Below are positions 38,829-47,510 of a stretch of 64,000 nt of DNA, piece after piece. Below the pieces are notes generated by a model, which saw only the letters and a program-made list of their open reading frames with translations, did no database searches and was not told where the DNA came from. A program made the position numbers and the translations under genes. This DNA is from Gammaproteobacteria bacterium (GTDB taxonomy: Bacteria > Pseudomonadota > Gammaproteobacteria > SZUA-229): assembly GCA_026195895.1 (NCBI GenBank), contig JAPHRO010000019.1:1-64000 (forward strand), read 5' to 3'. How positions within the stretch are numbered: the stretch's first letter is position 1; every line of letters begins with the position of its first letter.

Positions 38829-40607
38829 ATGTCAGTGGTGACTTCCATCATACTGCGCCAGATGCGCGCACCTTTTATTATCCTTATTATGGGGTACAGT
38901 ATTGCTATCCTCGGTATGGTGCTCACACCAGGGATTGATGACCAAGGTAATGAATGGCATATGAGCATCTTCGATGCCATCTATTTTGTCAGCTATACCG
39001 CAACCACCATCGGCTTTGGAGAAATACCCTATCCACTTAGCAGTGCACAACGCATGTGGGCACTTGTCACCATCTATGTCACTGTTACTTCATGGTTTTA
39101 TGCACTTGGAAAAACGCTATCCTTAATTCAGGATCCCACGTTTAGAGAAGCCTTAACAAAAAATACTTTTTCCCGAAATCTGAAGAAAATTAACGAGTCA
39201 TTTATTCTGATTTGCGGATTTGGAGAAACCGGTACAGCACTGGCCCATGCCTTAACAGAAAGGAATATTCGTGCAGTCATCATTGAACGAGATAATGACA
39301 AACTACAAACCTTACCACTCGCCGATTTCCCCGTCTTTGTTCCAGGTATACAGGGTGATGCCCGAGATCCCGAGCAACTCATACGGGCCGGACTTCAACA
39401 TAAAAAATGTGCTGCGATTATCGCTGTAACCGCTTCTGATGAAACCAATCTCAAAATTGCAATTTCAAGTAAATTACTAAACCCTAAAATTTGTGTTATT
39501 TGTCGCTCAGAATTAAGGGACTTTGAAGAAAACATGTTTTCTTTTGGTACCGACTTTGTCATTAACCCTTTTCAAACCTTTGCAAATATCTTTGCCATGG
39601 CCATGCATTCGCCTTCACTACACCTGCTTTATGACTGGTTAACCGGTGTTCCTAATACCAGTTTAACCAACCCTGTATATATACAGGAAGGACACTGGAT
39701 TATTTGCGGCTTTGGTCGATTTGGGCAAAGCCTGTATAAACAATTAATCAGATATGAAACCCCTGTAACGATCATTGATCCATCTGAGGCGAAGCGAGAA
39801 AAGTTTTTAAATAAACCTGAAAATAAAAACAATGATTTTATTATTGGCTCAGGCTTTGACGCCCACACACTTAAACTAGCGGGTGTCGAAGAAGCAGCGG
39901 GTCTGATTTCCGGCAGCGATAATGACTCGAATAATTTATCGATTATTATGACGGCGCGTGAACTTAATCCTGAATTATTTACTGTGGCCCGGCAAAATAA
40001 AAAGGCCAACGAAAAATTATTTATTGCTACACATGCCAATATCCTGATGCAACCGAGTGAAATAATTGCCCGCAAAATACGCACCCTTCTAAACTCCCCA
40101 TTAATGATTGCCTTTCTTAACAAAGCGCGTCATCAGGATCCTGAATGGGCTAATATCGCAATCAGTCGTTTGAGTGGCGTTTTAGGCGAAGAAAGACCGA
40201 ACATATGGACCATAAGTGTTACCAAAAAAGAAGCAAAAGCACTTCATCTTACGCTTAATCTTGGCAGGGTTATTCGTGTTGGCAATTTGTTACAAGATCC
40301 AAGAGCGCGCGAAAACAGTTTAAAAAGCGTTGCTCTGCTGCTAAAGCGAAATAATAAGTTACTACTAATGCCAACCGATGACATCGCCATAAAAGCCGAT
40401 GATCAAATCCTTTATTGTGGCACTCCCGTAGCCGAACGCAGTATGAAATGGACGCTGAATGATATTCATAGCCTGAATTACATAATGACTTATGAAGACA
40501 CTCCTGATTCCTTTGTCTGGCGAAAACTACATAGCTATATAAAAAGAAACGATCGCCGACGCCGGCCTCGTGCGCAACGACATCTGGATCACTCCAAAAA
40601 ACATTAA
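38829..40607 (+). CDS. Potassium channel protein with two TrkA-N/RCK modules
   Basis: A 592-residue channel-type protein. The first 100 residues form a two-helix pore unit (helices about 13-33 and 73-95). Its selectivity-filter sequence is TTIGFGE (59-65), a variant of the canonical TVGYGD. Two Rossmann-like RCK/TrkA-N domains follow, starting ILICGFGETGTALA (about 125) and WIICGFGRFGQSL (about 290), with a TrkA-C-like segment near 460-545. The C-terminus is very basic (RNDRRRRPRAQR). Likely a ligand-gated K+ channel regulated by nucleotides or NAD(H). The tandem RCK arrangement in one chain resembles TrkA or BK-type gating rings. Confidence 0.85.
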   Translation: MSVVTSIILRQMRAPFIILIMGYSIAILGMVLTPGIDDQGNEWHMSIFDAIYFVSYTATTIGFGEIPYPLSSAQRMWALVTIYVTVTSWFYALGKTLSLIQDPTFREALTKNTFSRNLKKINESFILICGFGETGTALAHALTERNIRAVIIERDNDKLQTLPLADFPVFVPGIQGDARDPEQLIRAGLQHKKCAAIIAVTASDETNLKIAISSKLLNPKICVICRSELRDFEENMFSFGTDFVINPFQTFANIFAMAMHSPSLHLLYDWLTGVPNTSLTNPVYIQEGHWIICGFGRFGQSLYKQLIRYETPVTIIDPSEAKREKFLNKPENKNNDFIIGSGFDAHTLKLAGVEEAAGLISGSDNDSNNLSIIMTARELNPELFTVARQNKKANEKLFIATHANILMQPSEIIARKIRTLLNSPLMIAFLNKARHQDPEWANIAISRLSGVLGEERPNIWTISVTKKEAKALHLTLNLGRVIRVGNLLQDPRARENSLKSVALLLKRNNKLLLMPTDDIAIKADDQILYCGTPVAERSMKWTLNDIHSLNYIMTYEDTPDSFVWRKLHSYIKRNDRRRRPRAQRHLDHSKKH

Positions 40608-40681
40608 CTCAGGACTACATAATAAGCATCACTCATTGTATGATACGCAAGCTAAATTAAATTTGCTCTGACAGCTGTTGA

Positions 40682-40687
40682 TATAAT
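40682..40687 (+). promoter_or_regulatory. -10 box upstream of tRNA-Arg
   Basis: A consensus TATAAT lies 22 bases before the mature tRNA 5' end. The -35 is poorly defined (TTTGC-like sequence about 15 bases upstream). Confidence 0.4.
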
Positions 40688-40709
40688 ATGCCTGTTTTAG
40701 CTAAAAACT

Positions 40710-40785
40710 GTCCTCGTAGCATAACGGATAATGCAACTCCCTCCTAAGGAGTAGATTGCAGGTTCGAATCCTGCCGAGGACGCCA
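40710..40785 (+). tRNA. tRNA-Arg (anticodon CCT)
   Basis: A 76-base cloverleaf. The acceptor stem GTCCTCG pairs with CGAGGAC, followed by the discriminator G and an encoded CCA. The anticodon stem ACTCC/GGAGT encloses the loop CTCCTAA with anticodon CCT, reading AGG. The T-arm carries GGTTCGAATCC. It lies 26 bases before ppiB and could share its transcript. Genomic islands often use this tRNA as an attachment site, but no integrase or duplicated 3' end was seen nearby. Confidence 0.97.
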
Positions 40786-40811
40786 TTTCCTTAACCATGA
40801 GATAGTAAACA

Positions 40812-41312
40812 ATGTCTGAAAAAGTCTGCCTTGATACCAACCACGGAAAAATTATCATAGAACTGGATACTGAAAAAGCACCCATTACTACTGAAAATTT
40901 TCTGAATTATGTCAAAGATGAATTCTATAACGCAACAATATTCCATCGTGTTATTCCAGGATTCATGATCCAGGGTGGTGGCTTTCTTGAAGGCATGATT
41001 CAAAAATCCACTAACGATCCAGTCAAAAATGAAGCTGACAATGGCCTGCCCAACAAACGCGGCACTATTGCAATGGCTCGCACGCCCGATCCAGATTCGG
41101 CCAGCTCACAGTTTTTCATTAATCTGAAAGACAATGATTTTTTGAACTATACCGCGCCTACTTCACAGGGCTGGGGCTATTGCGTGTTTGGTGAAGTAAC
41201 TGAAGGTATGGATATTGTTGACAGCATTGCCCAGGTTGCAACGGGCAGCAGCATGGGACACGGTGATGTGCCAGTGGAAACTGTTGTCATCAACAGTGCT
41301 AGCATAGTTTAA
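40812..41312 (+). CDS. ppiB: Cytoplasmic peptidyl-prolyl cis-trans isomerase (cyclophilin)
   Basis: A 166-residue cyclophilin without a signal peptide. Signature residues are [15 protein letters not shown] (about 49-63, with the catalytic Arg), [20 protein letters not shown] (about 90-109) and [17 protein letters not shown] (about 121-137). The YCVFG segment carries the Phe of the proline pocket. It is followed after 17 bases by lpxH, the common ppiB-lpxH arrangement. Confidence 0.96.
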   Translation: MSEKVCLDTNHGKIIIELDTEKAPITTENFLNYVKDEFYNATIFHRVIPGFMIQGGGFLEGMIQKSTNDPVKNEADNGLPNKRGTIAMARTPDPDSASSQFFINLKDNDFLNYTAPTSQGWGYCVFGEVTEGMDIVDSIAQVATGSSMGHGDVPVETVVINSASIV

Positions 41313-41329
41313 AATTATGCATCGATATT

Positions 41330-42055
41330 ATGTCGAAAATTCTTTTTATTTCTGATCTGCATCTGGCGCCTGAACGGCCTGACATCATCCAGCTTTTTAT
41401 AAAATTCCTTGATGAGCAGGCCAGTGCCGCCAGCGCACTATATATTCTTGGCGATCTCGTTGAATACTGGCTGGGCGATGATGATCAGGCCGCAGGTCTC
41501 GACGATGCATTTGGAAAGTTAAAAGAAACATCCGATAAAGGCATTAACATTTATCTCATGCATGGCAACCGTGATTTTCTGATGGGAGAACGGCTGGCAA
41601 ACAAATGTGGTTGCACTCTCATCCATGAGCCTTACATCGCTGATCTCAATAAAACTCCTGCATTGTTATTGCATGGTGACACTTTATGTACCGATGATAC
41701 TGGCTATCAGCAATTGCGACAGATGCTAAGAAACCCTGCCTGGCAAAAAGATTTTCTGGCCAAGCCGCTTACAGAACGGGAACAAATGGCTCAGGCACTA
41801 CGTGAACAGAGCAAGCAGGAAACGCAATCTAAATCTGCTGAAATTATGGATGTGAATGCCGATGCAGTAGCCGCAGCTTTTAAAGACCATGGGATTTCAC
41901 TGATCATTCATGGCCATACTCATCGTCCAGATATTCACTATTATAAAATTGATAATCGACAACTGACGCGTATTGTACTGGGCGACTGGTATAAATCAGG
42001 CAACGTGCTGGAATTCGAAGACATCAACAATTACAGACTCAGAGAATTTAATTAA
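41330..42055 (+). CDS. lpxH: UDP-2,3-diacylglucosamine diphosphatase
   Basis: A Mn2+-dependent calcineurin-like phosphoesterase that makes lipid X from UDP-2,3-diacylglucosamine, the lipid A step just before LpxB. It has 241 residues. Metal-site motifs are FISDLHL (residues 5-11), LGDLVEYWLGDDD (about 40-52), MHGNRDFLMG (about 78-87) and HGHTHRPD (about 194-201). It is a supporting member of the lipid A genes further upstream in the window. Confidence 0.97.
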   Translation: MSKILFISDLHLAPERPDIIQLFIKFLDEQASAASALYILGDLVEYWLGDDDQAAGLDDAFGKLKETSDKGINIYLMHGNRDFLMGERLANKCGCTLIHEPYIADLNKTPALLLHGDTLCTDDTGYQQLRQMLRNPAWQKDFLAKPLTEREQMAQALREQSKQETQSKSAEIMDVNADAVAAAFKDHGISLIIHGHTHRPDIHYYKIDNRQLTRIVLGDWYKSGNVLEFEDINNYRLREFN

Positions 42056-42070
42056 TATATTTTTTGTCTC

Positions 42071-42775
42071 TTACTCAGGCACAAAAGCCGCATATTTCCG
42101 GTAGGACTCGGGCAATTTAAATAAACTATTAGCCACAGATATTTTTTGATAATTTTTTAAAATTTTTGCATAACCTCGCGCATGCCATTCCTGCACGGGC
42201 AAACCTAAATCATAATACTCACCATTATTGTAAATCTGAGCCAGTAAAAAACAGGGTGTCTGCATCTCTTTTGGGGTGTTTTTCATCATTCTGCTTTGCT
42301 GACCGGAAAGAATATTTTGATAAGATTTAAAAACGGCCATTTCATCTGTATATATATTGGGTATCAACTGTACATCCATACATATTTCATCATCTGCTTT
42401 TAAGTGCATTGTTTTCAGATGTTTACCCGCAATGGTCGGCGCATCTTTCAATTCGTTTATCTCAATTTTCCTGTTGAAATTAAACATCGGCATTTTCCAT
42501 AGGAATTTATTGATAAATAAAATTGTCCGATCTTCCCGGTTTACGCTATAAATGATCTCTGCGGATTTATCATAAAGAATAAAATCATCGTCCGCATCAC
42601 CATAGTCAATCCGCAGAAAATCAGGCGTCACCAGGTAGCGCATCTCAGTCTGACCTGCATCTTTTTCAATCTCATCGTAAAAAAATGCCATGGCTGAAAT
42701 AAACTGCTTATCATCCTGTGCAAATACCGGTGTGCTATGCAGAGCTATCAATAATATAGCCATTATTTTTTTCAT
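42071..42775 (-). CDS. Secreted protein of unknown function
   Basis: A 234-residue protein with a clear signal peptide (MKKIMAILLIALHSTPVFA, then AQDD). The mature part has beta-rich segments such as TEMRYLVTPDFLRIDYGDADDDFILYDKSAEIIYSVNREDRTILFI, a pattern reminiscent of periplasmic DUF4412- or LolA-like lipid-binding folds. The resemblance is weak. Two Cys residues (CMDV near 132 and CFLL near 175) could form a disulfide. The gene is convergent with lpxH. The next minus-strand gene upstream is the DUF455 protein, about 30 bases away, so the two may be cotranscribed. Confidence 0.7.
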   Translation of the reverse strand: MKKIMAILLIALHSTPVFAQDDKQFISAMAFFYDEIEKDAGQTEMRYLVTPDFLRIDYGDADDDFILYDKSAEIIYSVNREDRTILFINKFLWKMPMFNFNRKIEINELKDAPTIAGKHLKTMHLKADDEICMDVQLIPNIYTDEMAVFKSYQNILSGQQSRMMKNTPKEMQTPCFLLAQIYNNGEYYDLGLPVQEWHARGYAKILKNYQKISVANSLFKLPESYRKYAAFVPE

Positions 42776-42805
42776 AAGTTTATAACCACTACGTTAACCA
42801 GTAAT

Positions 42806-43609
42806 TCATAATTCGAGAGCCTTCAGGTCAGCGATTTCCTGCTCGGTAAAACCGGCCTGTTTGCGAGCAACTTCATCATAAGGACCGCGCAATGATCCTT
42901 TCATATAATCGTTGATTAGTTGTTTGAAAGTCTCTCTGGATTCAAGTTGCCGCTGGGCGCACAAATATTTAAACCAGTGATTGCCAATAGCCACATGCCC
43001 TATTTCATCACGCTGAATGATTTTTAAATGCTCGACAAACTCCATGTCGTGCACCTGCTGTAACTTAGCCATAATTCCCGGGGTGACATCCAGTCCCCTG
43101 GCTTCCAGCACCCGTGGCACCAGTGCCATCCGTATCATTACATCATGGGCCGTTTTCTGGGCCATTTCCCAGAGACCATTGTGCGCATCGTAGTCGCCAT
43201 AAGCATGACCACGATCTTTTAGATATTGTTCTAACAGGCTGAAATGATAAGCTTCTTCGTCGGCAACCCTGATCCAGTCGCTATAGAATTTTCGCGGCAT
43301 ATCCCGAAAACGATACACTGCATCAAGCGCCAGGTTGATGGCATTAAACTCAATGTGAGCCAGTGCATGCGCCAGTATTATTCTACCTGACTCAGAATTG
43401 ACACTGCGTCTGGGTAAATTTTTAGGTGAAACCAGATGAGGTTTGTCAGGTCGCCCCGCTTCACCAATCGGCTCGACCGGTTCAGTACTATCCAGACTTA
43501 GCTCACCAGCACGCCAGGCCCGGGCCAGGGCACGGGTCAGTGTATATTTGTCGTTGCAGTCAGAGGACTGTAAACACCGATTAGCCTGCTGAAAAAGTGA
43601 TAATGACAT
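42806..43609 (-). CDS. DUF455 family ferritin-like protein
   Basis: A 267-residue protein of the DUF455 family, which has a ferritin-like four-helix fold. Putative diiron ligands are present: Glu in LAHIEFNAI, Glu and His in ADEEAYHF, Glu in MEFVEHLKII and Glu plus His in RDEIGHVAIG. This is the Ex...ExxH...E...ExxH pattern of oxygen-activating ferritin-like proteins. The substrate is unknown. It is not part of an obvious pathway cluster. The neighbouring small gene (43680-43964) is 70 bases upstream. Confidence 0.88.
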   Translation of the reverse strand: MSLSLFQQANRCLQSSDCNDKYTLTRALARAWRAGELSLDSTEPVEPIGEAGRPDKPHLVSPKNLPRRSVNSESGRIILAHALAHIEFNAINLALDAVYRFRDMPRKFYSDWIRVADEEAYHFSLLEQYLKDRGHAYGDYDAHNGLWEMAQKTAHDVMIRMALVPRVLEARGLDVTPGIMAKLQQVHDMEFVEHLKIIQRDEIGHVAIGNHWFKYLCAQRQLESRETFKQLINDYMKGSLRGPYDEVARKQAGFTEQEIADLKALEL

Positions 43610-43679
43610 TAGAGTGGCACAAGATTAAAACGCCATTATCGCCTAATGCCTAAATCACTACCAGATGCAGGGGTATTAA

Positions 43680-43964
43680 TTATTTCGGCTTCCAGACACC
43701 GAAGGCGTCCTGTGCAGGTGGTGCCACCTGGGGTTTTTGTGATTCCATATACTCAAAAACATGCTTCATAAATCCTGACAGATCCCCAAGCGCATTCTGT
43801 TTGTCCATTTGAGGATTAGCATAATTTGATAGCAACATGCCCGCTGCTGCGACCAGATACTGCATGGCCAGTACATCATCTTTTGATCTTGGGTCCTGCT
43901 TCATCATGGCTTCGCGTAAATCGTCCATCAGCTGGGGTGAAAGCTGGATACCATCATCACTCAT
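43680..43964 (-). CDS. Small conserved-looking protein, function unknown
   Basis: A 94-residue soluble protein, predicted helical in its first 75 residues (SPQLMDDLREAMMKQDP, then DVLAMQYLVAAAGMLLSNY), ending in a Pro-rich tail and FGVWKPK. No family recognised. The opposite-strand frame at 43826-44053 overlaps it and looks like its shadow. It lies on the same strand as the DUF455 gene, about 70 bases before it. Confidence 0.65.
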   Translation of the reverse strand: MSDDGIQLSPQLMDDLREAMMKQDPRSKDDVLAMQYLVAAAGMLLSNYANPQMDKQNALGDLSGFMKHVFEYMESQKPQVAPPAQDAFGVWKPK

Positions 43965-44055
43965 TTTTAAAATCCCGGTTCATTATTAATAAAGAAGGCA
44001 GTATTCTACATGAACTTAAGCAAATAATTCATCAGCCTTTATCTGGGATTTAATA

Positions 44056-44367
44056 ATGTACAAAATCAGCACATTTATACCCCTGTCCCATCTTGAAGCC
44101 GTGAAAACAGCCATGTTTGAAGCCGGTGCTGGCCGTATAGGCGATTATGACTGCTGTTGCTGGCAAACCCCGGGAACCGGCCAGTTCAGACCGCTGGACA
44201 GAGCTCAACCCTTCATCGGCCAGCCAGGCAAGATTGAATCAGTCGAAGAATATAAAGTTGAAATGGTCTGCGCTGACGACCATATTGAGCAGACTATAAC
44301 GGCCTTGAAACAGGCCCACCCCTACGAAGAACCCGCATACGATGTGTGGAAGCTGGAAGATCTATAA
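44056..44367 (+). CDS. YqfO/NIF3-associated CutA-like domain protein
   Basis: A 103-residue single-domain protein of the YqfO family, the domain found inserted in NIF3-type proteins and related to CutA/PII folds. The defining pattern is clear: KISTFIPLSHLEAVKTAMFEAGAGRIGDY at the start, then GQFRPLDRAQPFIGQPGKIE and the C-terminal ALKQAHPYEEPAYDVWKL. The role is unknown; metal binding is possible. The start is the ATG at 44056, 92 bases from the divergent small gene. Confidence 0.88.
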   Translation: MYKISTFIPLSHLEAVKTAMFEAGAGRIGDYDCCCWQTPGTGQFRPLDRAQPFIGQPGKIESVEEYKVEMVCADDHIEQTITALKQAHPYEEPAYDVWKLEDL

Positions 44368-44428
44368 ACTATACAATTAGATTGTGCTAATATTTGGCCA
44401 ATTTATTTTTTGAATCGGGAGAATCAAC

Positions 44429-44812
44429 ATGTACGGTTTTAATGTCACTCTAAAAACATCGATGGCAGATGCTGAAGCAAAAGTTCGGGAAGCACTCATG
44501 GCCGAGGGATTTGGTGTATTAACTGAAATCGATGTACAGAAAGTTATGAAAGCAAAACTGGACGTCGACCGTAGCGGCTATAAAATACTGGGCGCCTGTA
44601 ATCCTAATCTTGCCCACCAGGCCATCGAAGCCGAACCCGACATCGGCTTGTTATTACCCTGCAATGTTTTATTGCGGGAAGAAAGCAATGGCGATATCAC
44701 TGTTGGCTTCATGGATCCCGTCGCTGTACTGGGCATGATCGACAACCCGGCTATTGCCGAGGTGGCCCCGATCGTGCGAGGAAAACTTCAGCAGGTAGCA
44801 AATTCTTTGTAA
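44429..44812 (+). CDS. DUF302 domain protein
   Basis: A 127-residue protein with one DUF302 domain. It shows AKVREALMAEGFGVLTEIDVQ (about 17-37), the YKILGACNPNLAHQA motif (about 51-65) and LLPCNVLLREE (about 76-86). The structure is known for the family but the function is not. A strong ribosome binding site (GGGAGA, 44417-44422) precedes the ATG, and a strong terminator follows, so it is a single-gene unit or the end of a short one with the YqfO gene. Confidence 0.9.
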   Translation: MYGFNVTLKTSMADAEAKVREALMAEGFGVLTEIDVQKVMKAKLDVDRSGYKILGACNPNLAHQAIEAEPDIGLLLPCNVLLREESNGDITVGFMDPVAVLGMIDNPAIAEVAPIVRGKLQQVANSL

Positions 44813-44833
44813 TTCACAACAAACTTTACTGTT

Positions 44834-44872
44834 AAAAAACCTGGATGCATTAATTGTTTCCAGGTTTTTTTT
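44834..44872 (+). terminator. Rho-independent terminator after the DUF302 gene
   Basis: A perfect 12-base-pair stem, AAAAAACCTGGA with TCCAGGTTTTTT, and a 13-base loop, followed by two further T's. It lies 22 bases after the DUF302 stop. Confidence 0.85.
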
Positions 44873-44908
44873 AATACCAGCGATTTTTCAGGGCCAGCAA
44901 AACCCGCG

Positions 44909-45841
44909 TCAGTCCGGTTTTATTTTCCATTCATTATTTTCAAAAACGACTTCGTGTTTAGCCCAACGCGCAAATGCAGCTCGAGTAGTCGATTCGGTTT
45001 TTTTACGGTCTGGTCCGGTGATAACTTTATAAATAATCATATCCTTGTTGTCTTCCGATGCATCAATAATTCTGCGTATTACACCGGTATCATCGTTTTT
45101 TCCATGCAAATAATAATGGCCCAGTTTTATATCTTCTGAGCTCAGGGATGTGGCTCGGCCGTGTTCAGTAGCCGTCTCATAAATTTTTTCAAGTTCCTCC
45201 TCGGAAATATCCGCGAATGAACGCATGGATTTCAATGCATACTCCAGGTCTTTTCGAGGTATTCGGCCCAACTGTCCATGCTTTTCTTTTTCAGTCTGTT
45301 TGGGTCGGTAAACTTCAGCCAGAGCAGTAGGATAGCGTCGCCAGTCGAAAGGATAATTAACTAAAATGGCAGCGCACAGTATGACCAGCGCATTGAACAA
45401 TACCGGTGTTATCACGAACATGAAACCTAGCGCATGAACTTCGGGTCCACTGACGACTGCCGCCAGCGCCGATGCGCCCCCCGGGGGATGAATACATCGC
45501 AGGTAATACATCGCGCCGATACTGACACCAACGGCAACAGCACCTGCGACAAACATATCCGGTATAAGCAAACGGCAGCTTACGCCGATACAGGCGGAGA
45601 TCACATGACCACCTACCAGTGGCCAGGGCTGTGATAATGGTCCGTGAGGCACTGCAAATAACAAAACCGCCGAGGCCCCCATGGAAGCGACAATTAAGGC
45701 GGCACCCTGGGCGCCGACAAAATGATGCGTAATTTGCAATATTAAAAAAATACCGATAAATCCACCGATGGCGGAAATAAATTTTTCTTTGTGGGGTGTG
45801 GTATCGAGCTGAATACCCAGGAGTTCAATAAATCGTTTCAT
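44909..45841 (-). CDS. HPP family membrane protein with extra C-terminal domain
   Basis: A 310-residue protein. Residues 25-170 hold the HPP membrane domain: four to five helices, GASAVLLFAVPHGPLSQPWPLVGGHVISA near 53-81 and the defining HPPGGASAL near 117-125. HPP proteins are linked to nitrite transport in plants and cyanobacteria. The remaining 130 residues are soluble and charged (IPRKDLEYALKSMRSFADISEEELEKIYE and onward to the end) and do not look like the CBS domains often attached to HPP. It may be a small regulatory domain. It lies ten bases downstream of the methyltransferase gene, on the same strand. Confidence 0.85.
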   Translation of the reverse strand: MKRFIELLGIQLDTTPHKEKFISAIGGFIGIFLILQITHHFVGAQGAALIVASMGASAVLLFAVPHGPLSQPWPLVGGHVISACIGVSCRLLIPDMFVAGAVAVGVSIGAMYYLRCIHPPGGASALAAVVSGPEVHALGFMFVITPVLFNALVILCAAILVNYPFDWRRYPTALAEVYRPKQTEKEKHGQLGRIPRKDLEYALKSMRSFADISEEELEKIYETATEHGRATSLSSEDIKLGHYYLHGKNDDTGVIRRIIDASEDNKDMIIYKVITGPDRKKTESTTRAAFARWAKHEVVFENNEWKIKPD

Positions 45842-45850
45842 AAAATCGGG

Positions 45851-46465
45851 TTAATTAATTTTTTTATAGTGAAAATAAATAAATTTTTGTTCTTTATTAT
45901 CAGGAGTGATGTGAATTTCATGATGTACATCCTGCAGCTCATAATCCGGTCCCAATTCATTCGACATTCTGGATTCGTCATATTGAACAATATCCAGGCC
46001 ACTGCATTTTTCAGGTCCACCAATAGCAAAGGTCGCTATGATTAAGTGCCCATTTGTACGCAGGCCATGATTCAAACTGGTCAGATATTTAGCACGATCG
46101 GCTGCTTCGGTTAAAAAATGAAATACCGCCCGATCGTGCCAGAGTTCGAATTTACGTGGGGATTCAAAGCCAGTTACATCACTAACAAACCATTCAACCT
46201 GTTCCTGTTGATGCCCCAGTCTGGATTGGGCATGTTCAATCGCCGACGCCGAAATATCCAGCACAGCGAGATTGTCGTAACCGGCTTCTAGCAAGTGGTC
46301 GACCAGGCGCGAGGCACCGCCCCCCACGTCAATAATGGCGGAATTTTTGTTGACGCCGGAGGCATTAATTAGCTGTAAAGACATTGATGGCTCATTCTGA
46401 AACCAGCTAACTTCCAGCGGTAACTTATCGGTATAAACTTTATTCCAGTGTTTTTCTCGACTCAT
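45851..46465 (-). CDS. Class I SAM-dependent methyltransferase
   Basis: A 204-residue Rossmann-fold methyltransferase. The SAM motif I is IIDVGGGASRLVDHLLEAGY (about 39-58), followed by LAVLDISASAIEHAQSRL (motif II) and FELWHDRAVFHFL (motif IV/post region). The N-terminus, HWNKVYTDKLPLEVSWFQ, is common in a family of small-molecule methyltransferases that includes TehB- and thiol-type enzymes, but the substrate is not clear. It is ten bases upstream of the HPP gene, so the two are cotranscribed. The promoter should be in the long gap upstream (46466-47022). Confidence 0.85.
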   Translation of the reverse strand: MSREKHWNKVYTDKLPLEVSWFQNEPSMSLQLINASGVNKNSAIIDVGGGASRLVDHLLEAGYDNLAVLDISASAIEHAQSRLGHQQEQVEWFVSDVTGFESPRKFELWHDRAVFHFLTEAADRAKYLTSLNHGLRTNGHLIIATFAIGGPEKCSGLDIVQYDESRMSNELGPDYELQDVHHEIHITPDNKEQKFIYFHYKKIN

Positions 46466-47022
46466 TTCATATAACCTTGATAGGATTTGAGCGCCACTAT
46501 ATCAGGACTGACACTGCTGCAACAATCCCTTTAATAGAGAAATGCAGGAACCACAATGATATGAAATATTGCGCCTGGCCTGATTACCCCGGGCCGGCTT
46601 TAAGTTCAACAATAAGCCCGGCGCTTACGCATAATTATGAATAACTGGTGCGTAAAATATTGGACATTTATCAAAATATGCCTGTTTAGTATTCAAAAGC
46701 CACATGCTTTAATATGTTTACCCTGTTCCCATCACCAAATAATCCTTATGAGCGATTTCAGAATAACAGGGCCCCAGGAGGTAAATGAATTGCTCCAGAA
46801 TGGGTAAACAATAACTTAGCGAACACTTCTGAGCTTCAGACATAATAAAATTAACGCCTCATAAATACAGTCAATCAAGCTCACTAATTTCTGTCAGCCT
46901 GATAAATTAATTCGATTAGGCTCTTTGCCAGGCGCCCCCTATATTGATAAAACATCGTAAATAACAATGGAGCACACAGCATCAATCTCATTATTTAAAT
47001 TATTTTCATTGAGGAGCACCTT
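46466..47022. other. 557-base intergenic region without a supported gene
   Basis: Divergent promoters for the methyltransferase and the host-attachment gene must lie here. Visible elements are a GC-rich imperfect hairpin (GCCGGCTT at 46593-46600 with AAGCCCGGC at 46614-46622) and a strong Shine-Dalgarno-like AGGAGG at 46776-46781 immediately before an ATG at 46785 that opens only nine codons. A small RNA or leader peptide is possible, but the sequence does not establish either. Confidence 0.5.
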
Positions 47023-47445
47023 ATGCCAAAAACCTGGGTTGTTGTAGCCGAAAGCAGTCGCGCTAAAATTTTTGAACTGGATAAAAAAAATTCACCCCTG
47101 AAAGAACTCCAAGGACTTGCTCATACGTGTTCACGAATTCACGAAAAAAAACTAACCTCGACCCTCTCGGGATGGGTTCCCGAAAAACACAAATTAACAT
47201 CACGAACATCCATTAAACAACATGAAAGCCAGGTGTTTGCCAGAACTATCGGTAAACATCTTGACAACGCCTATAACCGGGGCAAATTCAGCAAGCTGAT
47301 TATTATGTCATCACCCGGTTTTTTAGGTCAGCTACGTAAACAAATCGGCACTCAAATTCACAAACAGATCATTACGGCCATAGACAAAAACCTGGTTCGC
47401 CATAACACTACCGATATACAGGCTCACCTGCCCTATTCTTTCTAG
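47023..47445 (+). CDS. Host attachment family protein (baeRF-like)
   Basis: A 140-residue protein of the family named for a protein required for attachment to host cells, whose fold is related to bacterial/archaeal eRF1-like domains. It begins TWVVVAESSRAKIFEL and has a middle basic segment (HESQVFARTIGKHLDNAYNRGKFSKLIIMSSPGFLGQLRKQI) and a C-terminal ITAIDKNLVRHNTTDIQAHL. The family name comes from plant-associated bacteria and says little about its role here. A good ribosome binding site (GAGGAG, 47010-47015) precedes the ATG. Confidence 0.88.
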   Translation: MPKTWVVVAESSRAKIFELDKKNSPLKELQGLAHTCSRIHEKKLTSTLSGWVPEKHKLTSRTSIKQHESQVFARTIGKHLDNAYNRGKFSKLIIMSSPGFLGQLRKQIGTQIHKQIITAIDKNLVRHNTTDIQAHLPYSF

Positions 47446-47460
47446 ACATTTAACACTGAC

Positions 47461-47494
47461 ACAAAAAAACCCGAATTAATTCGGGTTTTTTTGT
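47461..47494. terminator. Bidirectional terminator between host-attachment and SulP genes
   Basis: A perfect 34-base palindrome with A-tracts on the left and T-tracts on the right (ACAAAAAAACCCGAATT and its complement). It serves both the plus-strand gene ending at 47445 and the minus-strand gene ending at 47511. Confidence 0.9.
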
Positions 47495-47510
47495 GGGCAT
47501 TTTTACGGCA

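Noticed and set aside
40710-40785. tRNA-Arg as an integration site of a genomic island
   Set aside because: No integrase, no duplicated tRNA 3' end and no foreign-looking genes flank it. ppiB and lpxH follow in the usual order.
43826-44053. A 75-codon plus-strand frame upstream of the YqfO gene
   Set aside because: It is antisense to the small gene at 43680-43964, which has a more protein-like composition, and shows no motif.
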